Source of the DNA: Thalassobius sp049116315
Lineage (GTDB): Bacteria; Pseudomonadota; Alphaproteobacteria; Rhodobacterales; Rhodobacteraceae
Direction: 5' to 3'
DNA length: 64,000 bases
Assembly (NCBI GenBank): GCA_049116315.1
Contig: JAGDZD010000001.1
Location: 248,001 to 312,000 of the forward strand
The notes under the pieces were generated by a model. That model made no database searches and had not been told where the DNA came from. It saw only the letters and a list, made by a program, of their open reading frames with translations. Positions 51,381 to 59,269 of the stretch are shown piece by piece. Both the position numbers and the translations under genes were made by a program. Numbering within the stretch: position 1 is the stretch's first letter; each line of letters opens with the position of its first letter.

Positions 51381-52603
51381 GCTGGGGTCTCCATCCGGTT
51401 CAGCGCTGTGGCAAAGAAGTCTTCTGCGCCAAAGTTCCCAGATTTTAGCGCCAATGCAAGGGGTTGATCGTCGACCCGCACCACAGGCACCCCAGCGGCA
51501 AGACGCGGCCCGATGGTGAGGACATTGGCGTTCAAGCCACGCACAACCGCGCCAGAGGTTTCACCGCCAGCCACAACGATGCGCGCCACGCCACGCTGTG
51601 CCAATGTGGCAGCAAGATTGGCAAACAAAGCTTCGATGGCTTCGGCCGCGACACCCTGACCAAAGGTCTGTTGGGCGGCTTGTACGACTGCTGGATCAGC
51701 AGAGGAATACACCAATGGGGGCTGTGGCTGTGCCAGAACCCAATCGGCAAGCCCCTCTGGCGTAACAGTGCCGTTGATCACGTCTTCGGCGGCAATTTCT
51801 TTGGACGGGGCCAGCGCGCGATAAGCGGCCACTTGGCCACGGGTGGCGCGAGAGCAGGATCCAGACAGCACCACTCCTTTGCCGGGGCAGCCTTCCCACG
51901 TGGGGGGGGCGGATTGGGTGCCAAAATTGGCAGGCAATCCCAAAGCGATCCCGGAACCACCGCACAACAAAGAGCGCCCTTTGGCGGCCCGGCCAATTTC
52001 CACCAGATCTTCGTCGCGAATAGCGTCAACAATGACCAGTCCGGCCTCTGGCATTGCGTCTGCAATCGCTGCGGCCCCCTGCATTACGGTTACCGCTGCA
52101 ATATGGCCAACGTTTTGATCCGTTTGTGAGGCCATTACACGGCGCAAATCTGGGTCGCGCATTGGGGTCAGGGGGTGATCCTGCATCCCGCTTTCGTTCA
52201 GCAGCACATCTTGCACAAAAAGGTGCCCCTGATAGACACTGCGCCCATTTTCTGGGAACGCCGGACAGACCATGACTGCCCCGGGTGTCATGCGTTCAAC
52301 CAAGGCATCCAGAACCGGGCCGATGTTGCCCTCTGAGGTGCTGTCAAAGGTCGAGCAAACCTTAAAGATGATCTGCTCTGCCCCTTGGGCCAGCAACCAA
52401 TCACAGGCGGCCAAGCTCTCACTCACGGCTTGATCAACGGGTGCGGTGCGGGATTTCAACGCCACCACCCCCGCGTCTAGGTCAGGCTGCGCTGCAGCCG
52501 CAGGCACCCCGATGAATTGAGCGACACTCATGCCAGCTTCGGCCAATGTCAGGGCGATATCAGAGGCCCCGGTGAAATCATCCGCGATTACGCCGATCTT
52601 CAT
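51377..52603 (-). CDS. otnK: 3-oxo-tetronate kinase, DUF1537 family (OtnK-like)
   Basis: 408 residues. The N-terminal domain starts KIGVIADDFTGASDIALTLAEAGM with the family DDFTGA motif and has FKVCSTFDSTSEGNIGPVLDAL. The C-terminal nucleotide domain holds LSGSCSRATRGQV and VAGGETSGAVVRGL. DUF1537 proteins are ATP-dependent kinases of four-carbon acid sugars; with OtnC next to it the expected product is 3-oxo-tetronate 4-phosphate. Overlaps of 4 bp on both sides show tight coupling. Confidence 0.88.
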   Translation of the reverse strand: MKIGVIADDFTGASDIALTLAEAGMSVAQFIGVPAAAAQPDLDAGVVALKSRTAPVDQAVSESLAACDWLLAQGAEQIIFKVCSTFDSTSEGNIGPVLDALVERMTPGAVMVCPAFPENGRSVYQGHLFVQDVLLNESGMQDHPLTPMRDPDLRRVMASQTDQNVGHIAAVTVMQGAAAIADAMPEAGLVIVDAIRDEDLVEIGRAAKGRSLLCGGSGIALGLPANFGTQSAPPTWEGCPGKGVVLSGSCSRATRGQVAAYRALAPSKEIAAEDVINGTVTPEGLADWVLAQPQPPLVYSSADPAVVQAAQQTFGQGVAAEAIEALFANLAATLAQRGVARIVVAGGETSGAVVRGLNANVLTIGPRLAAGVPVVRVDDQPLALALKSGNFGAEDFFATALNRMETPA

Positions 52604-53397
52604 AGTATAATCTCTTTAATTGGGCCGGTATCCAGCCGGTAGATGTGATCTGCAACGCCCTGTGCAAAGACTTGGCGCACCATTGGATCGTGGCCGGGCA
52701 CAATCAATTCGCGGCGCGAGGCCAGCGTTTCGAGGGTTTGGAATCCGTCCAGCATATTTTGCAGATCGACAACAATGGGGAAGGGTTTGCGTTTCCACAG
52801 GTTTTCATAATAGTGCGCCGCATCTGACGCGAGGACCATCCAGCCCGCTTTGGTCTTGACCCGCACGGCTTGCAACCCGCGGGAATGCCCCCCAACGCAG
52901 TGAACGCTGATCCCTTCGGCAATTTGTGAATCGCCGTCATGAAAGGTCAACTTGCCGCGATAGAGCCGTGTGACAGCTTCGCAGACGTGATCCGCCGTAA
53001 AGGGCGCGCGCAGCGTGTCGTGACACATGCAAGGCCCTGTTGCAAAGGCCATTTCAGCCGTCTGTAAATGCAGGTGGGCATTTGGAAACAGCGCCAAGCC
53101 CCCGGCATGATCATAGTGCAAATGGGTGACGATGACCTCGGTGATATCCTCGGGTGTGAGGCCCAGAGGCGCCAGTGCGGCGCGCGGATCCAACCGAATT
53201 GGCCGGTTGCGCGCCTTGGCTTCTTCGTCGTCATAGCCGGTGTCGACCAGAATGGTGCGCGTGCCTTGCCGCAACACCCACATGAAATAATCCATTTCAT
53301 GTGGGGCGTCGTGATTGTCATCAAAGATAAAGCTGTCGGCCCGTGTACGCGCGTTGCGCTCGGCGTATTTGACGGCGTGAATCTCCCAGTCGCTCAT
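52600..53397 (-). CDS. MBL-fold metallohydrolase, N-acyl homoserine lactonase-like
   Basis: 265 residues. The dinuclear zinc motif is THLHYDHAGG (His92, His94, Asp96, His97), with further ligands in VGGHSRG, LASDAAHYYEN and VPGHDP. The layout matches the AHL-lactonase branch of MBL hydrolases. Inside a tetronate operon it more likely opens a sugar-acid lactone (for example a tetronolactone) than a quorum signal; that is inference. It is joined by 4-bp overlaps to the ABM gene upstream and the otnK-type gene downstream. Confidence 0.87.
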   Translation of the reverse strand: MSDWEIHAVKYAERNARTRADSFIFDDNHDAPHEMDYFMWVLRQGTRTILVDTGYDDEEAKARNRPIRLDPRAALAPLGLTPEDITEVIVTHLHYDHAGGLALFPNAHLHLQTAEMAFATGPCMCHDTLRAPFTADHVCEAVTRLYRGKLTFHDGDSQIAEGISVHCVGGHSRGLQAVRVKTKAGWMVLASDAAHYYENLWKRKPFPIVVDLQNMLDGFQTLETLASRRELIVPGHDPMVRQVFAQGVADHIYRLDTGPIKEIIL

Positions 53398-53678
53398 CGG
53401 ATCACCTCTTGATAGAGGCGCAGTTCTTTGCCCGCCACAAGTGTGTCGACCTTGGCGGAAAAGGCTTTGAAGTGAGCGCTTTCGAGATGGAGATCAAACG
53501 CTGCCCGGTCGTCATAAACCTCATAGAGGAAGACCTCGTCTCCATCGCGGCAGACATCAAACAGCTGACAACCAGCTTCATCCTTGCGCGAGGTGCGGGC
53601 ATTTTCGACCATCAATGGCAGAAACTGATCCATCTGACCGGGGTGAATTTTAAAGGTAACGGTCACAACATACATCAA
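53394..53678 (-). CDS. ABM domain protein (putative quinol monooxygenase-like)
   Basis: 94 residues, a one-domain dimeric alpha+beta barrel: YVVTVTFKIHPGQMDQFLPLMVENARTSRKDEAGCQLFDVCRDGDEVFLYEVYDDRAAFDLHLESAHFKAF. YgiN-like proteins of this type often sit in sugar-acid operons; some family relatives are isomerases or mutarotases rather than oxygenases. The conserved His in ESAHFKAF is present. It overlaps tctA and the lactonase-like gene by 4 bp each. The exact role is unknown. Confidence 0.85.
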   Translation of the reverse strand: MMYVVTVTFKIHPGQMDQFLPLMVENARTSRKDEAGCQLFDVCRDGDEVFLYEVYDDRAAFDLHLESAHFKAFSAKVDTLVAGKELRLYQEVIR

Positions 53679-55186
53679 GCTGTTCCTTTTTTGCGTCGCA
53701 CAAACAAACGTCGGATTGCTGGGATCTGCGCCAAGACAAGGGCAACACTCAGAACCAGCAGGATGGCCGCACCGGGGCGGGAAACAAAGACACTCAGGTC
53801 ACCGTCAGCCAAGAACAATGACCGGCGGAAGGTCTCATCAAACATGCCGCCCAAGATGACGCCAATCACCAAAGGCGCAATAGGATATCGCATCATGTTC
53901 ATGAAGTAGGCCACAAAACCAACCCCCAGCATCAGATAGAGATCGTTGATCCCGCCCCCTACACTGAACGAGCCGATAGCCGTCAGAACCATTACAATCG
54001 GCAAGAACACGGTCTGCGGGATGCGCAGAATTTTGATGAACACGCGAGCCGTGAACAGGCCCAGAATCCACATGGTGAACGAGGCCAGAACCATAATCGC
54101 CACAACGCGCAGGATGATGTTCGGATCGATGGTGGGGCCGGGGATGACGTTGTTGATTTTGAACGCCCCCATCAGCGCTGCGGCTGGAGGAGAGCCGGGG
54201 ATTCCCAGCACCAACAGGGGGATCAATGCACCGCCAATACACGCATTGTTGGCGGTCTCAGAGGACAAGAGCCCTTCGAGAGAGCCTTTGCCAAAGTTTT
54301 TGCCGTCCTTTGAAACGGTTTTACCAACGCCGTAGCTGACCCATCCGGCGACGTCTTCGCCAACGCCGGGCAAGGCACCAACACCGGTGCCAATCACACC
54401 CGAGCGGGTGATTGTGGGCAGGTGACGTTTCACAGCTTGAAGGTTGGGCAGGATGCGGCCTTGCAGCTCGACCAGTTTGCCGGCCTCCATATGGCGCAAA
54501 CCATCAATGATTTGCGGAACAGCAAAGGCGCCCATCAAAACAGGAACAACCTGAAATCCAGACAGCATATAGGACCAGCCAAAGGTGTAGCGCGGTTCCG
54601 ACAACAGTGGATCCAGACCCACCATCGCCATCGCAAGGCCGATCAGCCCCGAAATCCACCCTTTGATCACCAGATCTTCACTCATCAAAGTGCCGGACAA
54701 CAAGATGCCAAACAGCGCCAACAGGGCCTTTTCCGGGCTGGCAATATTTTTGGACACCAGCAACAAGACCCAAACAAAGATCAACAGCGCAACGGTGCCG
54801 ATCAGCGTGCCAATAAAGCTGGCGGTGGTGGTTAATCCAAGCGCTTCACCGCCGCGCCCTGCCTTGGCCAATGGGTGGCCATCCATCGCGGTGGCTGCGC
54901 TGGCAGCGGTGCCGGGAATGTTCAGCAAAATTGACGGGTAAGATCCGCCATAGATCGCCCCAACATAGGCCCCCAAAAGCGCAATCAACGAATAATCCAG
55001 CGGAATTTTGTTGCCAAAAAAGCCTGTCAAAATGGTCACGGCCAAGGTGGCGGTGAGACCGGGCAGGGCGCCGAATGTGATCCCCAGAAAGACAGAGATC
55101 ACCAGATAAACATAGGTCAGCGGATCGACCACCAAAGCGGCAAAAACGGTGCCAAACCCGGCAAGTTGGGAGAAGACAAACTCCAT
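53675..55186 (-). CDS. tctA: Tripartite tricarboxylate transporter permease (TctA family)
   Basis: 503 residues with about 12 membrane segments. GITFGALPGLTATLAVTIL and YGGSYPSILLNIPGTAASAATAMDGHPLAKAGRGGEALG are the TctA signatures, repeated later in GALPGVGEDVAGWVSYG. Large permease of a secondary importer for carboxylates. It lies 2 bp after tctB and overlaps the ABM gene by 4 bp, so transport and catabolism are translated together. Confidence 0.93.
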   Translation of the reverse strand: MEFVFSQLAGFGTVFAALVVDPLTYVYLVISVFLGITFGALPGLTATLAVTILTGFFGNKIPLDYSLIALLGAYVGAIYGGSYPSILLNIPGTAASAATAMDGHPLAKAGRGGEALGLTTTASFIGTLIGTVALLIFVWVLLLVSKNIASPEKALLALFGILLSGTLMSEDLVIKGWISGLIGLAMAMVGLDPLLSEPRYTFGWSYMLSGFQVVPVLMGAFAVPQIIDGLRHMEAGKLVELQGRILPNLQAVKRHLPTITRSGVIGTGVGALPGVGEDVAGWVSYGVGKTVSKDGKNFGKGSLEGLLSSETANNACIGGALIPLLVLGIPGSPPAAALMGAFKINNVIPGPTIDPNIILRVVAIMVLASFTMWILGLFTARVFIKILRIPQTVFLPIVMVLTAIGSFSVGGGINDLYLMLGVGFVAYFMNMMRYPIAPLVIGVILGGMFDETFRRSLFLADGDLSVFVSRPGAAILLVLSVALVLAQIPAIRRLFVRRKKGTA

Positions 55187-55188
55187 TT

Positions 55189-55938
55189 TCAGCGGCTCCA
55201 GATAGGTTTTAGAGTGACATAGTAGTGGTATTCGATCTGGCTAAAGATCAGGCCGCCCCGGTTGGGCACATTCTGGCGAAAGCCAAAGGCCATGGCGCAG
55301 ACCAAAATGATCGGGGTCACAACTGCAATGATCGGGATGGCTTTGGCCACTTTGGTGCCGCGCCCTTGGATCATCGCCCAAAGCACCAAGGCAATCCAAA
55401 GCACCAAAGTCAGGACGTCATCGTCATGGCGTGCCCATTCGGACTGCGGCAAATGACGGATCATTGCATAAGCGCCGGCCAAACCGACGGCTGCAGCAGA
55501 CAGGCCCATGCGGGCGCTGAGGCCCTGATGGTAGCCATAGATCAAAGCTGTGATCAGCAAGCCTGATCCAAGGATAAAGTCTACCCGAGGCACCAGACCG
55601 GCAATATAGAAAAATAAGATAACGCCAAGCGTCGAAAAGCGCCAAGCCTCTTGGCGATCCCAGCCAATGCCAACCAAGCTGAGCGCCCGTTTGGCGCCGC
55701 CTTCGCGGATCGCCGTGATCAGCAAAACAATGGCCAGCACAAACATGCCGCCAAAAATGCCCAAGGGCACAATCGCAGCAGAGGAGTACCAGTCAGACCC
55801 GCTGACCCCACCTCGGTTTTCGCCCCACAGGGGGATGAAGGATGTGCGCCAAAGGAAAAAGACTGACAGGATGATCAGCCCAATGGCAGCCCAAAAATCG
55901 CGGGTTCGCAATACGGCTTTGTCTTCGGTAGTGTCCAC
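55189..55938 (-). CDS. tctB: Tripartite tricarboxylate transporter small subunit (TctB family)
   Basis: 249 residues with four to five membrane segments (RDFWAAIGLIILSVFFLW near the start). It is longer than the 140-160 of a minimal TctB, with an insert around 100-120 and an extended C-terminal membrane part. Position between tctC and tctA fixes the assignment. The N-terminal segment is poorly conserved in this family generally. Confidence 0.85.
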   Translation of the reverse strand: MDTTEDKAVLRTRDFWAAIGLIILSVFFLWRTSFIPLWGENRGGVSGSDWYSSAAIVPLGIFGGMFVLAIVLLITAIREGGAKRALSLVGIGWDRQEAWRFSTLGVILFFYIAGLVPRVDFILGSGLLITALIYGYHQGLSARMGLSAAAVGLAGAYAMIRHLPQSEWARHDDDVLTLVLWIALVLWAMIQGRGTKVAKAIPIIAVVTPIILVCAMAFGFRQNVPNRGGLIFSQIEYHYYVTLKPIWSR

Positions 55939-55959
55939 TTTGGCCCCTCCTGGCGTGGA

Positions 55960-55986
55960 CGAAGGGGGCGGAAACCACCCCCTTCG
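55960..55986 (-). promoter_or_regulatory. Intercistronic hairpin between tctC and tctB
   Basis: CGAAGGGGG (55960-55968) and CCCCCTTCG (55978-55986) form a perfect 9-bp stem with a 9-nt loop that can add a GG/CC pair. On the minus strand it lies 21 bases past the tctC stop. Like those after dctP and urtA it probably boosts binding-protein yield. Confidence 0.68.
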
Positions 55987-56007
55987 TAAGTTTTTTGCTC
56001 GGAAAAA

Positions 56008-57015
56008 TTATGGCTTGGTGATGCCAAGCGAGCTTGGGTCAACTGTGGTCGCGCCCAAATCTTTCAGCGTGTAAGCAAAGGTGCTTTCCAGAGTGGAGAA
56101 CAGAGCTTGTGCTTCTTCACCGTACTGACCGCCAACGTCATAGTTGTTCGCAGTTGCCCACTCAGCAACGGTGTCAGAGGCGATGGCTTTTTCAAACGCT
56201 GTGCCCAAGGCCGCTTTAACGTCGTCGCTTGCTGAATCGTGGATCGCAAAGCCGATCGCTTGTTTCAGTGGCAGGTAGGCATCCAATCCATCATAGATCG
56301 AGAAGGCTGATGGTACAGTCATGCCCGCAATATCTGCCGCGTCAGGTGTCAGCATCGCCAAAGGCTTCAACAGACCACCTTCGATCAAGGCGGCTTGCTC
56401 GGCCAAAGAGGTCACAACCACGGCAACTTCGCCGGCAATCGCTGCTTCTTGACCTGGTGCAGAGCCTTTATAAGGCACAAACTTGAATTCTGCGCCGGCG
56501 CCTTGCTGGATGGCCAGCAGGTTCAGGTGGTGGATCGAGCCCGCGCCAGAGGCCGCGGCTGGAATGCTGTTTGGTGCTGCTTTTGCGGCATCAACCAGTT
56601 CTTCCAGAGTGTTGTAAGGGCTGTTGGCTGGTACGGACAGCAGGTCAGGCGAACCACCCACAATGAACGGGTACCAGTAATCAAACTTCTTGTCCCAGCC
56701 ACCTTGAACGGATGCTGTTACGTTTGATTCGGACAGGCCAACCAAGGTGTAGCCATCATCAGGTTGGTTCTGAACATAGACCATGCCGTTCGAACCGGCG
56801 ACGCCACCAGTTTGGTTTGTCACGTTGATCGAAACGGGCAGGTGCTTTTCCATTTCCGCCATGATCATACGGTTGATGGTGTCAGTACCGCCACCGGCGC
56901 CCCATACAACAGCTGTTGTGATGTCACGGTATGGATAGTCCTGTGCCATTGCAGCTGAGCCCAACCCTGTGACCAGAGCAGCCGTTGCTACGATTTTACC
57001 AAAAGTAGTTTTCAT
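56008..57015 (-). CDS. tctC: Tripartite tricarboxylate transporter substrate-binding protein (TctC family)
   Basis: 335 residues from ATG 57015, with GGGAGGAAGAC upstream on the minus strand. The signal peptide ends at SAAMAQ (about 24). PYRDITTAVVWGAGGGTDTINRMIMAEM and NVTNQTGGVAGSNGM are typical of TctC (Bug) receptors, which bind carboxylates by two water-bridged loops. Codon use is strongly biased. It is the first gene of the acid-sugar operon, under a TTGACA promoter next to an AATGCATT dyad. Confidence 0.93.
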   Translation of the reverse strand: MKTTFGKIVATAALVTGLGSAAMAQDYPYRDITTAVVWGAGGGTDTINRMIMAEMEKHLPVSINVTNQTGGVAGSNGMVYVQNQPDDGYTLVGLSESNVTASVQGGWDKKFDYWYPFIVGGSPDLLSVPANSPYNTLEELVDAAKAAPNSIPAAASGAGSIHHLNLLAIQQGAGAEFKFVPYKGSAPGQEAAIAGEVAVVVTSLAEQAALIEGGLLKPLAMLTPDAADIAGMTVPSAFSIYDGLDAYLPLKQAIGFAIHDSASDDVKAALGTAFEKAIASDTVAEWATANNYDVGGQYGEEAQALFSTLESTFAYTLKDLGATTVDPSSLGITKP

Positions 57016-57050
57016 TTGTCTTCCTCCCAAAAAATTAGTGCGTTTTACAT

Positions 57051-57089
57051 TGCATTTATTTGCGTATGCGTTAATGAATGCATTGTCAA
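57051..57089. promoter_or_regulatory. Divergent promoter/operator of the acid-sugar cluster
   Basis: On the minus strand TTGACA (57084-57089) is a good -35 for tctC, with a weak -10-like TACGCA 17 bp on. The palindrome AATGCATT (57077-57084) abuts the -35 in the spacer. A matching TGCATT half-site lies at 57051-57056 and a direct repeat TGCGTATGCGT at 57061-57071. A repressor bound here would control both directions; the GntR protein encoded at 59266 is the candidate. Confidence 0.5.
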
Positions 57090-57149
57090 CTTCGCTATCG
57101 AAAAATACGAAGAAAACGCTTAAACGGAAGAAAAGGATTCGAGGGCCAT

Positions 57150-58241
57150 ATGAAACGGACATTTGAAATTGCGGTATTTGAGGGTGACGGGATCGGTCCT
57201 GAAATCATTGGTCCAACTGTCGAAATCCTGAGCCGGATGTCGGGTGTGGCCAATGAATATGAGCTGACCTTCACCAATGCCCCTGCTGGCGCGAGCCACT
57301 ATGCGAAAACCGGCGAATCATTTCCTGAATCGTCCATGGAAACAGCCAAGCGCGCCGATGCGATTCTGTTGTCGGCGATGGGGCTGCCGGATGTGCGCTA
57401 TCCTGATGGCACAGAAATTTCGCCTCAGATTGATCTGCGTAAAGCCCTGACATTGTTCGCAGGTGTGCGCCCTGTCACCGTAAAGCCGGGGCAACACACA
57501 CCGCTGAATATGCCCGAGGGCAAAGAGATCGATTTCGTTCTGATCCGCGAAAGCACCGAAGGTCTGTTTTACACGCAAGGGCGGGGAGAAGTGACCGAAG
57601 ATGAAGCGCGTGAAACACTGCTGATCACACGCGACATCTCGGAAAAGCTGTTCAAATTTGCCTTTGAATTGGCAGGCAGCCGCAAGGCGGCGGGACGTGG
57701 TCCGGGCAAAGTCACCTGCGTCGACAAAGCAAATGTGTTCCGTGCGTTTGCCTTTTTCCGCGACATGTTCGATGTCGAAGCGGCAAAGCATCCTGACTTG
57801 ATCGCAGATCACGCCTATGTCGACGCCACGGCGCTTTGGATGGTGCAAAAGCCATGGGATTTTGACGTCATGGTCACCGAAAACATGTTTGGCGACATCC
57901 TGTCTGATCTTGGTGCGGGCCTTATGGGTGGCCTTGGATTGGCCCCATCGGCCGATATCGGTCTTGAACACGCTGTGTTCCAGCCCTGTCATGGGTCAGC
58001 CCCAGACATCGCGGGCCAAGGTGTTGCCAACCCATTGGCGATGATCTTGTCCGCCGCCATGATGTTGGATTGGTTGGGCATCAAACACGACAATGCCGCC
58101 ATGCGGTCTGATGGTCAAAAGCTGCGCCAAGCGGTGGAAGACGTCACCGCGATGGGCAAAGTTCTGACCCGTGATCTGGGTGGCACCGCTGGCACCGCCG
58201 AAGCTGCGCGCAGCATTTCGGATGCGTTGTTTGTGTCATGA
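57150..58241 (+). CDS. Isocitrate/isopropylmalate/tartrate dehydrogenase family protein
   Basis: 363 residues from ATG 57150. FEGDGIGPEI opens the beta-decarboxylating dehydrogenase fold. VTENMFGDILSDLGAGLMGGLGLAPSA holds the metal-binding aspartates, and FQPCHGSAPDIAGQGVANP the NAD-binding loop. The substrate segment RESTEGLFY differs from the leuB type and is closer to tartrate or isocitrate enzymes. In this cluster it probably oxidises a tetronate or related hydroxy acid; leuB is an unlikely label since no leu genes are near. The next gene overlaps by 4 bp. Confidence 0.85.
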   Translation: MKRTFEIAVFEGDGIGPEIIGPTVEILSRMSGVANEYELTFTNAPAGASHYAKTGESFPESSMETAKRADAILLSAMGLPDVRYPDGTEISPQIDLRKALTLFAGVRPVTVKPGQHTPLNMPEGKEIDFVLIRESTEGLFYTQGRGEVTEDEARETLLITRDISEKLFKFAFELAGSRKAAGRGPGKVTCVDKANVFRAFAFFRDMFDVEAAKHPDLIADHAYVDATALWMVQKPWDFDVMVTENMFGDILSDLGAGLMGGLGLAPSADIGLEHAVFQPCHGSAPDIAGQGVANPLAMILSAAMMLDWLGIKHDNAAMRSDGQKLRQAVEDVTAMGKVLTRDLGGTAGTAEAARSISDALFVS

Positions 58242-59269
58242 GCCAAGATGAGATGATTCGCGTCGCCTGTGTTGGCGCCGGTTATTTCAGCCAGTTCCAT
58301 TATGGCAGCTGGGCCCGGATCGACCGGGTTCAGCTGTTGGCTTCTTGTAACCGCGATATCACCAAAGCGCAGGCCACTGGCTTGGCCGCCTATGATGATC
58401 TTGATCAGATGCTGTCTGAACAGAAACCAGATTTGTTGGATATCATTCTGCCCCCGGTTGCCCATGCTGCGACCATTCGAAAAGCGCTGGCGCATGGGGT
58501 CAAAACCATGATTTGCCAGAAACCTTTTTGCGTGGACAAGGCCGAGGCTTTGGTCATCACGCAAGAAGCCGAAGCGGCGGGTGCGCGCATCGTGGTGCAT
58601 GAGAATTTTCGGTTCCAACCGTGGTATCGTGCGCTCAAACAGGCGTTGGATGCAGGCAAAGTCGGGCAGCTGATGCAGTTGACCTTTCGGTTGCGCCCCG
58701 GTGACGGCCAAGGCCCTGACGCTTATCTGGACCGGCAGCCCTATTTTCAGCAAATGGAACAGTTTCTGGTGCATGAAACCGGCGTCCATTGGGTGGACAC
58801 CTTCCGCTATCTGCTCGGAGACCCAACTGCGGTCTATGCCGATCTGCGTAAAGTGAACCCGGTGATCGCAGGGGAAGATGCTGGATATATCGTCTTTGAT
58901 CATCCCAATGGGGTGCGCGCCTTGTTTGATGGCAACCGCAGCTTGGACCACAGCGCCGACAACCACCGCCGCACAATGGGCGAAGCTTTGGTCGAAGGTT
59001 CTGAGGGGACAATCACCCTGCGTGGGGACGGCTCTTTGTGGCTCCGTCCCTTTGGGGCAATCCAAGAGACGTGCCTGTCGCCAGCCGATACATGGGAAGG
59101 CTTTGGCGGGGACTGTGTCCATGCCTTGCAAAGTCACGTTATTTCAGGCCTTTTAGACAATACACCGTTGGAAAACGAAGCGCGCGACTATATGCGGGTT
59201 ATCGAAATCGAAGACGCCATTTACGCCGCCGCACACGCGGGGCGCAAAGTATCACTGGAGACAGGTTGA
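58238..59269 (+). CDS. Gfo/Idh/MocA family oxidoreductase
   Basis: 343 residues. The N-terminal Rossmann domain begins RVACVGAGYFSQFHYGSW; ICQKPFCVDKAEA is the family EKP-like motif with the catalytic lysine. The C-terminal domain holds VHETGVHWVDTFRYLLGDP with the His-x3-Asp pair. Such enzymes oxidise sugars, inositols or sugar acids with NAD(P). It is coupled on both sides by 4-bp overlaps (the downstream one TTGA). The substrate is presumably the acid sugar of this cluster. Confidence 0.88.
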   Translation: MSQDEMIRVACVGAGYFSQFHYGSWARIDRVQLLASCNRDITKAQATGLAAYDDLDQMLSEQKPDLLDIILPPVAHAATIRKALAHGVKTMICQKPFCVDKAEALVITQEAEAAGARIVVHENFRFQPWYRALKQALDAGKVGQLMQLTFRLRPGDGQGPDAYLDRQPYFQQMEQFLVHETGVHWVDTFRYLLGDPTAVYADLRKVNPVIAGEDAGYIVFDHPNGVRALFDGNRSLDHSADNHRRTMGEALVEGSEGTITLRGDGSLWLRPFGAIQETCLSPADTWEGFGGDCVHALQSHVISGLLDNTPLENEARDYMRVIEIEDAIYAAAHAGRKVSLETG

